This document shows positions 7,679 through 16,148 of a DNA stretch of 64,000 bases, in pieces. Made by a program: the position numbers and the translations under genes. Positions within the stretch are counted from its first letter, which is position 1, and each line of letters begins with the position of its first letter. Source of the DNA: Aphodovivens sp036306585 (GTDB lineage: Bacteria > Actinomycetota > Coriobacteriia > Coriobacteriales > Eggerthellaceae); the NCBI GenBank assembly GCA_036306585.1, contig JAXJZF010000006.1, positions 62,001 through 126,000 of the forward strand, read 5' to 3'. A model generated the notes under the pieces. It was not told the DNA's origin. It saw only the letters and a program-made list of their open reading frames with translations, and ran no database searches.

Positions 7679-9427
7679 CTATTCCGTAGACTGCTCTTGA
7701 CTTGTCGGTTGGCCGTGCTGGTCGAAGATGGAGCTGTTGGACTGAATCGCATCAAGTGTTTGATGCTTGCTGCTTGCGATAGCATCGTGGATTGCGAGCC
7801 AATGTTCTTTACGATCTTCGTAGCTTTTGTCGGGTATCACGATGTTTAGCGATGTGCTGGCAAGGGAGCTTGTGAAATAGGCAGTGAGAGGTGATTGGCT
7901 GTTGATGAGCCATCGAGGAATACCCGTCAGCTCTTTGCCTGCAAGGGATTCTTCTACTTGCGACCGCAAGGAGAGCAGGGCGTCGTTGTATTGCTGGATC
8001 TGGAATTCGATCTGGGCGGTGTCCAGCCCTGCGGATAGCTTTTCCTGCAGTGTGGGATCGATAGGAGCGGTTGCGCCAAACAAAGAGGTTATCGGAAGGA
8101 CAGCTCGGGCAGCGTCTTCCTGGAGTTTCTCCCAACCACTTCGATAATACCAATCCAGGTATCCATCGATGTTGCCTTCGTAGGTCGTGTAGAGGTTTTC
8201 CAGCGATTGAATGAGGTCGCTGCGCTGTTGCGCCAGATCGGGGTTTGAGGCGACCAAGCCATCGATTGCATTGTCCACTGTGCTTTTCTCGTAGATCTTC
8301 CCATTGAACTCATACACGTTTATGTCCACGGTTTTCTGCACGAATTGCTCTGCGGCACTGTATTCGTTGGAAGTGCGGAAATCGACGGCGTGCCAATCGG
8401 TGTACATAAACGATCCCGCCAAAACCACGGATCCTAAGCAGATAACGCATGCCGTCTGGAGTCGCGCGGTGTTTCGGGCTTTCTTCCCCAACCTCTCTTC
8501 GATGGGGCGGAATGCTTCTAGCAGCTCGTGCCTGTTCAGGTAGCAGACGCTCAATAGCTGGGCGAGCCCGAATGCCGATGAAGCGAAGAGTAGGATATTC
8601 ACGATCCAATACATCGCAAGGTCAAGCGGCTGCAGCTGCGACAGGCCGAACGCCGTGTAGCCGTCCAGAAGGTAATTCAGTTTACCGAGTTCAACCAACA
8701 GTGCGGATTGTGCGTTTTCGAACAGCAGCGTAGTGCCGGCGAATGCCTGGCCGATCGTTTGTTGGCTGTTCGAAGAGGTGAGGGCTGCAATACCGGCAAA
8801 GATCAAGGTCAGCAGAATGCCAACAACGATGCGTGAGGTGATGACGGTGCCGCGTAGTCGATACTTCGGTTTGAACACCTTATTCCTCATGATGTAGTCG
8901 GCGACGAGCGCAACCGCAAGGAACAGCGGGATGGATGCGGCGGCGATGATGAATTCCATCCGCCCCCATTTTTGCGACTGCATCATGAGGCTGGCTACAA
9001 GAATTGCCGATAATGCGTAGCAGGCGATCATGAGGGGGATTCGCCCGTTTATTCGTCTAGCGGCGAAGCTATTGTCGAGGAACATCTCCTTGGTGTTCTT
9101 CTTTCTGATGATACGAGGGTAGGCCAATGCGACAGCGGATGATGCGCTGGCTATGGCCCAGATGCAGGCGATCAGCAAAGAGGGCATCTGCTCCGAGAAC
9201 CGTCCGAACACGTAGATGACGACGAGAAGGATGGCTGCTTCGACTATGAATGAAATTGAACGTTTCAGAAGATCGGTTCTTGTTGAGGAAGGAGATAGGC
9301 CCTCGTTCCTTGTTAAGGTTCGTCTCACCCTGCGTTTCGTGCCGGATCCGATCGGCGAACTCCCAGTGCAAGGGGTGTGCTCTGCCGCTGCATGCTCTTC
9401 GGGATCGAACGTGAGTTCAGCGGACAT
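7679..9427 (-). CDS. Polytopic membrane protein of unknown function
   Basis: The 582-residue product has a polar, Ser/Thr/Arg-rich cytoplasmic N terminus (about 55 residues), then hydrophobic segments near residues 57-75, 82-103, 130-150, 160-178, 198-216, 265-290 and 325-342, and a long soluble C-terminal region (about residues 345-582), predicted to be outside the membrane, with helical Gln/Asp/Leu-rich stretches. No known catalytic motif was recognised. Its codon use is less GC-biased than that of flanking housekeeping genes. It follows the lipoprotein gene in the same direction after 203 bp, and both lie downstream of a membrane Ser/Thr kinase, so a shared signalling or envelope role is possible but not shown. 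Confidence 0.75.
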   Translation of the reverse strand: MSAELTFDPEEHAAAEHTPCTGSSPIGSGTKRRVRRTLTRNEGLSPSSTRTDLLKRSISFIVEAAILLVVIYVFGRFSEQMPSLLIACIWAIASASSAVALAYPRIIRKKNTKEMFLDNSFAARRINGRIPLMIACYALSAILVASLMMQSQKWGRMEFIIAAASIPLFLAVALVADYIMRNKVFKPKYRLRGTVITSRIVVGILLTLIFAGIAALTSSNSQQTIGQAFAGTTLLFENAQSALLVELGKLNYLLDGYTAFGLSQLQPLDLAMYWIVNILLFASSAFGLAQLLSVCYLNRHELLEAFRPIEERLGKKARNTARLQTACVICLGSVVLAGSFMYTDWHAVDFRTSNEYSAAEQFVQKTVDINVYEFNGKIYEKSTVDNAIDGLVASNPDLAQQRSDLIQSLENLYTTYEGNIDGYLDWYYRSGWEKLQEDAARAVLPITSLFGATAPIDPTLQEKLSAGLDTAQIEFQIQQYNDALLSLRSQVEESLAGKELTGIPRWLINSQSPLTAYFTSSLASTSLNIVIPDKSYEDRKEHWLAIHDAIASSKHQTLDAIQSNSSIFDQHGQPTSQEQSTE

Positions 9428-9630
9428 GAGGCACCTCGCTTGCGTATGAATATAAAGTTGATCTAAACAGCAATTGTAATTCGAACGTGCCTAGGATAAC
9501 AGTCTGAGCGGCGGTTGGGCGTTGCATCGCTTGGACTATGCGAGAGGGTTTTCTCGCAAGCGGATTTTCCATGGGAAGGCGGCGGGCGGGAAACACCTAC
9601 TGCCTTCCCATACTGCTTTCAAGGGGGCTT

Positions 9631-10500
9631 CTATTCGGGTGCTCTCACGCTAACGTAAAGCGATTCTTCCAATGTCGAGAAACCGGCGGTGATCTCGTAG
9701 CCGTCTGCATTCATGGCAGAATAGTATTCGGAACTTTTGCTCTCATCGACGGTGAAACCTTTTTCCTCTGCTTGGGTAACATACGATTCGAATTGCTCGA
9801 TCGACGCTCCATAGGAGCGGGCATAGAAATAATCGGCGTCATCGGACGAGACGATTACGACAGGCGCTTCGATTTTCGGGATCATGGAAGCTATGTCGGA
9901 GTCGGACCATTGGACGGCGTTGATTCCGCTCCGGCTGTCTAACGAGTAGGATTGGGATTGGAAGTCGTAGTACTCGAGATAAATTTTGTCGTCCGCCTTG
10001 TAGGTGATGGTTGCCATTTTAGGCTCCATGAGTTCGTATTGTTCAGTGTCTGTTACAGGGTATGCGGTGAAGTTGAATGTACAGGGGATATCGCAGTTCT
10101 CACCTGATTCAACATACCGGTCACGATTCGCTCCCATATAGACTTCGTCTCGTCCTCCGTTAATATCCTCCCAGGATTCCGATTTCTCGTAGAGGGTGTC
10201 GAACACTGCGCGCTGCTCGTCTGTTACGCCGTCCTTTTGCTGAAACTCCATGCGCATGCCCACAATGGGATAGGTGGAATTGTTTGTAAATTTGAAAAGC
10301 ATCATGCTTTCGCCGTTGTATACGCCTGGTTCAACTTTCCAATCGATATCCTCGATCTTGATGGCGCCATTCTCTGCGGAGGCTGCGGTTGCCGCTGCGC
10401 TTCCGGTGTTGCTGCTTTCGGTCGCCGGTTCCGCCGAGCAAGCGGATAGCGATAAAGCGAGGGTTAGTCCCGCAAGCAGTGTTAATGTCCCCCTCAACAT
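9631..10500 (-). CDS. Secreted lipoprotein of unknown function
   Basis: The 289-residue product begins with a type II signal peptide (MLRGTLTLLAGLTLALSLSACS; lipobox LSAC, lipidated Cys21), followed by a Ser/Thr/Ala linker to about residue 45. Residues 46-190 look like an immunoglobulin-like beta domain similar to the FxLYD/telokin-type domains found with actinobacterial kinases (LFKFTNNSTYPIVGMRMEF). The C-terminal about 65 residues (ARSYGASIEQFESYVTQAEE, then GYEITAGF) resemble DUF6591-type modules. ATG at 10500 follows GAAAGG. A 21-bp partly palindromic sequence at 10625-10645, also present upstream of the HTH gene, lies 125 bp upstream of its start. Function unknown. Confidence 0.78.
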   Translation of the reverse strand: MLRGTLTLLAGLTLALSLSACSAEPATESSNTGSAAATAASAENGAIKIEDIDWKVEPGVYNGESMMLFKFTNNSTYPIVGMRMEFQQKDGVTDEQRAVFDTLYEKSESWEDINGGRDEVYMGANRDRYVESGENCDIPCTFNFTAYPVTDTEQYELMEPKMATITYKADDKIYLEYYDFQSQSYSLDSRSGINAVQWSDSDIASMIPKIEAPVVIVSSDDADYFYARSYGASIEQFESYVTQAEEKGFTVDESKSSEYYSAMNADGYEITAGFSTLEESLYVSVRAPE

Positions 10501-10624
10501 GGTGTACCGCCTTTCTTGAGTGCGCCGCCGGAGGTGCTTGGGGCGGCGCGGGTTTTGCCGCAGTTGCCTGCGGACCCCATTTCGATTAAGGGATACTGAG
10601 ATTGTGGCAAACAGCGCGATGCTA

Positions 10625-10645
10625 TTCCTCAGTTGCTAACTGAAT
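10625..10645. promoter_or_regulatory. Palindrome CAGTTGCTAACTG, copy 1
   Basis: A 21-bp sequence with core CAGTT-GCT-AACTG, matching 20 of 21 bases with the copy at 13089-13109. It lies between the end of the kinase gene and the start of the lipoprotein gene. The repeat, symmetry and similar position upstream of a minus-strand gene suggest an operator. Confidence 0.55.
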
Positions 10646-10675
10646 TTCGGAAGTTTTCGCTGTTGAAACTGGTTG

Positions 10676-12496
10676 CTACCAAGGTCGCGCGTGAGCCTCG
10701 AAGGATGCATAGTCGGGCACGTTAAGTATGACCATGTCGAAAGGCGTGCTTCCTCCAACGGCGGGCATGTCGAAGTAACCCGTATCCGCGAAGAGCATCT
10801 TTCCCGCTTCATCACGGAAGACAACGGTCACAGCGACTTCATGCGGGTCCGTCATGTACTCCTCGAGTGCTGCGACGTTCGAATCTTCCGCCCATGCGAC
10901 CTCTCCGGTGACGGTGATGCCCAAGGTGTCTCGGGGTCTCGCGGAAACGTTGGTCGTGATGAACGACGGCGCTGAGGATTCCGTGGGCAAGATGTTGTAC
11001 GAAAGCGGATCGGCTATTTCGAATTCGACCGAATCGGGAGTTGCGCTGCATTCCGCCCCGCTGTTCCAGAAAGCGGTTTGTCCAGGGAAGATGGCATTGA
11101 GTGTTAGAGTGTCGGCGAAGAGGATCGACCCATCTGTCGCACGACCGGTGACGTTCACTTCAGGGAAGTCGACGCGCCGATTCGTTTCGTAGCTGGTCAA
11201 GGCGAATGCGTATTCAACGTAGCCGTTTGGAGTGACTTGCCAGCTAGATTCCGGAAGCGACAGGTTCGCATTCGCGTTTGCTTCGCCGGATGCTGCTGTG
11301 GTGGCGGGATCTTGCGTCGTTTGCCCGATGCCCCTGTCTGGTTCGCGCGTGGCATCGTCCCGTTGATTTTGCTCGATGTGCGATTCGGGGGCAGCGTTGT
11401 CGTGGAAAGCGATCCTCCCAATTTGGTTGACGGCGTTTGCTCCCAGGACGAAGGCGCCGACTGCGACGGCCATGGCGATTGCGGCGAAGGCGATCGTCTT
11501 GCCACGGCGGGATTTTCCCTTGCGAGGACGCGGGGACCTGTCGGGTGCGGAGACATGCGGGGTTCCACCGGCGGGATGGTTTGGCGAAGTGCTGACGAAG
11601 CTTTCCGCGAGGTGTGTGGCGATGCTTTCTTCCGATGCCGCCTTTCCGGCGATGGGGGAATTGGCTTCTGCTGTTTGGGTGTCGGGTTGCGCAGCCCCTT
11701 CTTCTCTTTCCCCCGCCAGCGCATGGGCCAGATCATCCGCCGACTGAAAGCGGGCGCTGGGCTCAAAGGCGCAGGCACGTTCGATGATGGGCTTCACCCA
11801 TGCGGGCACTAGCGCCTCGTTGGCAAGCAGCTCTTCGAACGCTTTGTCGTCGGGTTGGGTCCCGGTGAGCATGAACGTGAGCACCTTGCCGATGGAATAC
11901 ACGTCGGACCGGGCGTCCGTCGCGGCGAAGCCGTATTGCTCTGGCGCGGCGTATCCCCAGGTGCCCATCGGTGTTTCGTCGTCTTCAGGGGTGGTTGCCA
12001 TGCGTGAAATGCCGAAATCGATCAGATGCGCGCCGCTTGAGGAGACGATGATGTTCGCCGGGGCGATGTCGCGGTGCACTACTCCATGGCGATGTAGCGC
12101 TTCTGCTGCTTCGCAGACGTTTGCGGCAAGATGGCAGGCCTCGTCCGGACGCAGATGGCCGCGTTCGGCAACATAGCGACCAAGAGGTTCTCCGGGAAAA
12201 TAGTCGTAGACGACCACGAATTCCTCGGGCATTTCGTAAGTAGCGCGCACGTTGGGAAGGTGAGGGCAGTTGCAGTCGGCGAGGGTGGCCCATACCGTGC
12301 GACGGGCGCTGGCGGCTTGCATCCGCTTGCGTACGAACGGACCTGACCCGTCGATGGTCACGAGCTCCGTAGCGCCGCCCGCGCCTCTGCTTAAAACCCG
12401 CTCCACGTGATATGCGTCGTCGATGCTCATGGCATGGATGACGCGGCGTTCGTCAGAGCTAGTACTGGCGTGCTGTTCGTTGGGCTGTTTCGTCAT
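10676..12496 (-). CDS. Membrane-anchored Ser/Thr protein kinase (Hanks type)
   Basis: The 606-residue protein has an N-terminal kinase domain (about residues 28-262): glycine-rich loop SRGAGGATEL, ATP-binding Lys57 in VRKRM, catalytic loop VVHRDIAPANII (Asp143), DFG motif LIDFGIS (Asp160) and YAAPEQYG in the activation segment. A Pro/Ser/Ala-rich juxtamembrane region follows, then one membrane span at about 334-356 and an extracytoplasmic beta-rich sensor with two repeats of a FxLYD-like pattern (ATDGSILFADT, EAGKMLFADTGYF). There are no PASTA repeats. ATG at 12496 follows AAGGTGG; an upstream in-frame ATG lies inside the HTH gene. It starts 70 bp after the HTH gene on the same strand. Substrates unknown. 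Confidence 0.9.
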   Translation of the reverse strand: MTKQPNEQHASTSSDERRVIHAMSIDDAYHVERVLSRGAGGATELVTIDGSGPFVRKRMQAASARRTVWATLADCNCPHLPNVRATYEMPEEFVVVYDYFPGEPLGRYVAERGHLRPDEACHLAANVCEAAEALHRHGVVHRDIAPANIIVSSSGAHLIDFGISRMATTPEDDETPMGTWGYAAPEQYGFAATDARSDVYSIGKVLTFMLTGTQPDDKAFEELLANEALVPAWVKPIIERACAFEPSARFQSADDLAHALAGEREEGAAQPDTQTAEANSPIAGKAASEESIATHLAESFVSTSPNHPAGGTPHVSAPDRSPRPRKGKSRRGKTIAFAAIAMAVAVGAFVLGANAVNQIGRIAFHDNAAPESHIEQNQRDDATREPDRGIGQTTQDPATTAASGEANANANLSLPESSWQVTPNGYVEYAFALTSYETNRRVDFPEVNVTGRATDGSILFADTLTLNAIFPGQTAFWNSGAECSATPDSVEFEIADPLSYNILPTESSAPSFITTNVSARPRDTLGITVTGEVAWAEDSNVAALEEYMTDPHEVAVTVVFRDEAGKMLFADTGYFDMPAVGGSTPFDMVILNVPDYASFEAHARPW

Positions 12497-12566
12497 GGTC
12501 CACCTTGCTCCCGTGCAGCCATTGTAACGGTTGCACGATTGGCTGCGTGCGGGAGCGCCCTCGCAG

Positions 12567-13007
12567 CTAGCGGAGGCCTCCGGTGCGCAATAGCGTTTTC
12601 TCGCCGAGCTGCCACAGCTCGTCATCGCATTTCTCGCGGTTCATCTTATGGTCGATGCACCAGATGATGATGGCGTCTCGTCTGACTTTCGGCCACAGCT
12701 CGGATACGCCTGCGAGGCGAAGCAGCCGCTGCGTTTCGCGTAGGCTGCAGCGCAAACCGAACGCCAGCATGATGGCATTGCCCCTGCCAGGTTTGCATTT
12801 GCCCGAGAACACGTCGTACACCACGGTGCCGTTAACGCCGGATTCCTGCACTACTTGCGATCGCTTTATCCCGCGGTCGGCAAGCAGTTCAGCCAGGTAG
12901 TCGACGAGTTGGCGATCGACGGGGTCTTCCTGCTCGAGGTAGTCTTCCAGTGTTGCCGATTCCAAAAGGCGCTTCAATAGATCTTCCGTCAAACGCTCGT
13001 CCGACAA
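12567..13007 (-). CDS. HTH (XRE-like) protein upstream of Ser/Thr kinase
   Basis: The 146-residue protein contains a central helix-turn-helix (about residues 35-105: VDYLAELLADRGIKRSQVVQESGVNGTVVYDVFSG, then GRGNAIMLAFGLRCSLRETQRLLRLAG) resembling the kinase-associated XRE-like proteins found in actinobacteria and firmicutes. The N-terminal 30 residues are acidic and helical; the C terminus has a WPKVRRDAIIIWCI helix. Second-helix residues suitable for DNA contact are present, but the family may act by protein contact. The next gene on the strand is the kinase, a conserved pairing that suggests it is a kinase target or partner. The repeated palindrome at 13089-13109 lies 82 bp upstream. Confidence 0.8.
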   Translation of the reverse strand: MSDERLTEDLLKRLLESATLEDYLEQEDPVDRQLVDYLAELLADRGIKRSQVVQESGVNGTVVYDVFSGKCKPGRGNAIMLAFGLRCSLRETQRLLRLAGVSELWPKVRRDAIIIWCIDHKMNREKCDDELWQLGEKTLLRTGGLR

Positions 13008-13088
13008 CTTCGACTCCTTTGTTCGACAGGGTTGCCCTCTCCCATCCGTTGGTTAGCGTCCTCGATTATCACGCAAGAAAAAACGCGC

Positions 13089-13109
13089 TTCCTCAGTTGC
13101 CAACTGAAT
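13089..13109. promoter_or_regulatory. Palindrome CAGTTGCCAACTG, copy 2
   Basis: Second copy of the 21-bp element at 10625-10645, differing at one base (the centre of the palindrome, GCC for GCT). It lies 82 bp upstream of the HTH gene start and just downstream of the small Ala-rich gene. The two copies bracket the HTH-kinase pair. Confidence 0.55.
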
Positions 13110-13115
13110 CGGCCC

Positions 13116-13391
13116 CTACTCCCACGGGTCGGGTTCGAACAGCGGGGTCGGCTCGATGCGATCGGAATAGGGGTCGTAGCCGTCGTCGTCTTCATTTTCG
13201 GGCCGGATGCAGTCGTTGGTGTGCAGCTGCGTTGCAGTCTGCTCGGGCGATAGCCGAGCTCCGGCCTTCGCCCCAGCCTCAGCTCCAGCTTCAGCCCCGG
13301 CCGATCGCCCAGCCGCCTCGGTGTCGGCCTCCGCGTAGCCCCGAGGCGTGACGGGCGTGTACGTGGGCTTGAGCGTGTAGTTCTTTGTCAT
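13116..13391 (-). CDS. Small Ala/Gly-rich hypothetical protein downstream of metA
   Basis: A 91-residue open frame begins 15 bp after metA. The middle contains a low-complexity AEAGAEAGAKAGA repeat, and the C terminus is acidic with a regular tyrosine/proline motif (DDGYDPYSDRIEPTPLFEPDPW). No signal peptide or membrane segment is seen and no family was recognised. The ribosome binding site is weak (AGCAGAA). Tight coupling to metA and the organised C terminus support a real gene; low complexity in the middle leaves doubt. Confidence 0.5.
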   Translation of the reverse strand: MTKNYTLKPTYTPVTPRGYAEADTEAAGRSAGAEAGAEAGAKAGARLSPEQTATQLHTNDCIRPENEDDDGYDPYSDRIEPTPLFEPDPWE

Positions 13392-13406
13392 TTCTGCTGA
13401 CCGGGC

Positions 13407-14351
13407 TTACTCGCGCGCACCTTCGGTTGCCTCTTCGCCTACGCGGTTGATATCGTAGGGCGTGGTCTGGTACACGTAGTAGTTTAGCCAGTTGGTGTAG
13501 AGTAGCTGCGCATGAGCACGCCACGTGCAGTGCGGCTCCTGGTCGGGGTCGTCGTTCGGGAAGTAGTGCTTCGGCAGCGGCATGTCCATGCCCTTGGCGA
13601 TGTCTCGGCGGTACTCGGTCATGAGCGTGTCGGTGTCGTACTCGGGGTGGCCGAATACGAAGAAGTTACGGCTGTCGGTGCTCTTAGCGATGTAGACGCC
13701 CGCTTCGTCGGAGACGGCGATGAGCTCCAGGTCGGGATGCTTCTCGATGTCTTCGGCATGCACTTCGGTGTGGCGCGAATGCGGTGCCATGAACAGGTCG
13801 TTGAACCCGCGCGCCAGCGGCGATGAAGGCTTTACCAGCTTGTGCTCGAACACGCCGAACAGCTTCTGCGGCAGCTCGAACTTGGGGATGCCATAATGAT
13901 GGTAGATGCCCGCTTGCGCGCCCCAGCAGATGTGCAGCGTGGAGTGCACGTTATCGGCGGCCCAGTCCATGATGCGCGTGAGCTCATCCCAATAGTCGAC
14001 GTCTTCGAAATCGAGCAGTTCCACCGGCGCGCCCGTGATGATCATGCCGTCGTAACGGCGGTCTTTGATCTGGTCGAACGTGGTGTAGAACGCTTCCAAG
14101 TGCTGCTCGGATACGTTCTTGGCGGTGTGGCTGGCGGTTTGGAGCAGCTCCACTTCCACTTGCAGCGGCGTATTGGACAGCTTGCGCAGGATCTGCGTCT
14201 CGGTGGCGATTTTGGTGGGCATGAGATTGAGCAGCAGCACCTTCAGCGGGCGAATATCCTGGTGCATGGCTCGGTATTCCGTCATCACGAAGATGTTCTC
14301 GTTCTCGAGCACCTCGGTGGCGGGCAACGCGTCGGGAATCCTGATGGGCAT
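13407..14351 (-). CDS. metA: Homoserine O-acetyltransferase (MetA family)
   Basis: Acylates homoserine for methionine synthesis. The 314-residue protein is full length for the MetA family: LLNLMPTKIATETQ near residue 40, GAPVELLDFEDVDYW, catalytic Cys142 in LHICWGAQAG, and the His/Glu region GHPEYDTDTL. Residue 111 is glutamate (APVE111LL), the residue known in Bacillus-type MetA to favour acetyl-CoA; succinyl-specific enzymes have Gly there. The product should therefore be O-acetylhomoserine, which fits metY next door. ATG at 14351 follows AAGGACGG. An A4/T4-flanked hairpin lies 40 bp upstream in the leader. Divergent from metY. Confidence 0.95.
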   Translation of the reverse strand: MPIRIPDALPATEVLENENIFVMTEYRAMHQDIRPLKVLLLNLMPTKIATETQILRKLSNTPLQVEVELLQTASHTAKNVSEQHLEAFYTTFDQIKDRRYDGMIITGAPVELLDFEDVDYWDELTRIMDWAADNVHSTLHICWGAQAGIYHHYGIPKFELPQKLFGVFEHKLVKPSSPLARGFNDLFMAPHSRHTEVHAEDIEKHPDLELIAVSDEAGVYIAKSTDSRNFFVFGHPEYDTDTLMTEYRRDIAKGMDMPLPKHYFPNDDPDQEPHCTWRAHAQLLYTNWLNYYVYQTTPYDINRVGEEATEGARE

Positions 14352-14717
14352 GGTTTGCCGTCCTTTCTTGTTTCCGCCAGCCATAATAGCAAAAGGCCCG
14401 CATGCCGTAGGCGGTCCGCGGGCCTTTTCACGAAGTCGGCGCTCCGCTCTGCGGGGCAAGGGGGTTTCGGAGAGGGCTGGAGCGGTTCCGGGAAGGATTC
14501 GACGCAGCATTGCCGCCGCCGTGTTTCCTCGGCGTGAAAAATAGGCGCAGGATTTGCGGCGTTCGGCGCGGTCTGCGGGCGCGGAATATAATGGTGCGGT
14601 TGCAAAGAGCAAGCCGCCGGCTGCGGGGCTTCTGTTTCGAGGCGCCGACTGCCGGGTTGCGGGCGAACCTCCGGCCCCCGTGCTGCGGCTGCAAAGCGAA
14701 CGATCAAGGAGTCATCC
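14352..14717. other. metA-metY divergent intergenic region
   Basis: This 366-bp region separates divergent metA and metY. It holds the hairpin at 14391-14428 and a TATAAT box at 14587-14592 in the plus direction, which could serve metY (no clear -35). I compared both strands by eye with SAM-I, SAM-II and SAM-IV core motifs and did not find a match, so no riboswitch is called. No coding sequence is evident. Confidence 0.5.
14391..14428 (-). terminator. Possible attenuator hairpin in the metA leader
   Basis: AAAAGGCCCGC (14391-14401) pairs perfectly with GCGGGCCTTTT (14418-14428). Read on the minus strand it forms an intrinsic terminator (stem then TTTTGCT) located 40 bp before the metA start codon. 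This position fits attenuation of metA; it could also be a bidirectional insulator. Confidence 0.6.
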
Positions 14718-15998
14718 ATGACACAGTCCATCGACACCATCTGCGTGCAGGGCGGCTACCATCCTGCGGACGGCGAACCGCGTCAGCTGCCCATCTACCA
14801 GTCCACCACCTGGAAGTACGACACGTCCGAGCATATGGGGCGCCTGTTCGACCTCGAGGAGTCGGGCTATTTCTACACTCGTCTGCAGAATCCCACCAAC
14901 GATGCCGTGGCGGCGAAGATCGTCCAGCTCGAAGGCGGCGCGGCGGGCATGCTCACCTCGTCGGGCCAGGCGGCGAACTTCTTCGCCGTGTTCAACATCG
15001 CCGGCTGCGGCGACCATGTGGTGGCAAGCTCGGCCATCTACGGCGGAACCTACAACCTGCTGGCCCATACCATGCAGCGCATGGGCCTGGAGTGCACGTT
15101 CGTCGACCCGCACTGCTCCGACGAGGAGCTGGAAGCGGCGTTCCGCCCCAACACCAAGTGCGTGTTCGGCGAGACCATCGCCAACCCCGCGCTCACCGTG
15201 CTGGACATCGAGCGCTTCGCGAAGGCAGCGCATGCGCACGGCGTGCCGCTGATCGTTGACAACACGTTCCCCACGCCCATCATGTGCCGTCCTATCGAGT
15301 GGGGCGCCGACATCGTGACGCATTCCACCACCAAGTACATGGACGGCCATGGCGCGACCGTGGGCGGTGCCATCATCGACGCGGGCAAGTTCGATTGGGA
15401 AGCCCATGCCGAGAAGTTCCCCGGCCTCACCACCCCCGATGAGAGCTACCACGGTGTGGTGTACACGAAGAAGTTCGGGCTGGAGGGTGCGTTCATCACG
15501 AAGTGCACCTCGCAGCTGATGCGCGACTTCGGTTCCATCCAGTCGCCGCAGCATGCGTTTTTCCTCAACTCCAGTTTGGAGAGCCTGCATCTGCGTATGC
15601 CCCAGCATTGCAGGAACGGTCTGGCTCTGGCCGAACATCTGGCGAGCCATCCGAAAGTCGCCTGGGTGCGCCATCCCTCGCTGCCGGGCGATTCCGAGTA
15701 CGAGTTGGCGCAGAAGTACCTGCCCAACGGCAGCTGCGGCGTGGTGAGCTTCGCCCCGAAGGGCGGACGCGCGGCGGCCGAGGTGTTCATGAAGAACCTG
15801 AAGATGGCCTCCATCGCCACGCATGTGGCCGATGCGCGCACCTGCGTGCTGCATCCGGCGAACGCGACGCACCGTCAGATGAATGACGAAGAGCTGGTGG
15901 CAGCCGGCATCACGCCGGATCTGGTGCGTTTGAGCTGCGGCATCGAGGGCACTGAAGACCTCATCGCCGACGTCGACCAGGCGCTCGAGGCAATCTAG
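14718..15998 (+). CDS. metY: O-acetylhomoserine aminocarboxypropyltransferase (sulfhydrylase)
   Basis: PLP enzyme that joins O-acetylhomoserine with sulfide to give homocysteine. The 426-residue product is typical of the Cys/Met-metabolism PLP family: YTRLQNPTND near residue 55, SSGQAANFFAV, the aspartate-containing VDNTFPTPIMCRP, the PLP-lysine motif THSTTKYMDGHG, and the C-terminal RLSCGIEGTEDLI. Its length (about 425) and the loop between PLP lysine and SIQSPQHAF fit sulfhydrylases rather than the shorter cystathionine synthases. ATG at 14718 follows AAGGAG. With an acetyl-specific metA divergent to it, direct sulfhydrylation is the likely route. A strong terminator follows. Confidence 0.94.
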   Translation: MTQSIDTICVQGGYHPADGEPRQLPIYQSTTWKYDTSEHMGRLFDLEESGYFYTRLQNPTNDAVAAKIVQLEGGAAGMLTSSGQAANFFAVFNIAGCGDHVVASSAIYGGTYNLLAHTMQRMGLECTFVDPHCSDEELEAAFRPNTKCVFGETIANPALTVLDIERFAKAAHAHGVPLIVDNTFPTPIMCRPIEWGADIVTHSTTKYMDGHGATVGGAIIDAGKFDWEAHAEKFPGLTTPDESYHGVVYTKKFGLEGAFITKCTSQLMRDFGSIQSPQHAFFLNSSLESLHLRMPQHCRNGLALAEHLASHPKVAWVRHPSLPGDSEYELAQKYLPNGSCGVVSFAPKGGRAAAEVFMKNLKMASIATHVADARTCVLHPANATHRQMNDEELVAAGITPDLVRLSCGIEGTEDLIADVDQALEAI

Positions 15999-16030
15999 GC
16001 TGCGAAACGTACGGATACGCTGCCGATCAA

Positions 16031-16065
16031 GCGGGGCGCGCTCGAAAGGGCGCGCCCCGCTTTTT
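16031..16065 (+). terminator. Rho-independent terminator after metY
   Basis: GCGGGGCGCGC pairs with GCGCGCCCCGC around an 8-base loop and is followed by TTTTT. It separates metY from the convergent LysR gene. Confidence 0.9.
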
Positions 16066-16148
16066 GTCGATGTTGCAGTGCTTTTGCTGGGAGGTGGCTC
16101 CCGAAGGCCACCGGGAATGCGTCGCTTCGGTTGCACTGGACGCTCGGT

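Noticed and set aside
14432..14717. Possible SAM riboswitch for metA or metY
   Set aside because: Core motifs of SAM-I, SAM-II and SAM-IV types were looked for on both strands and not found. A covariance-model search would settle it.
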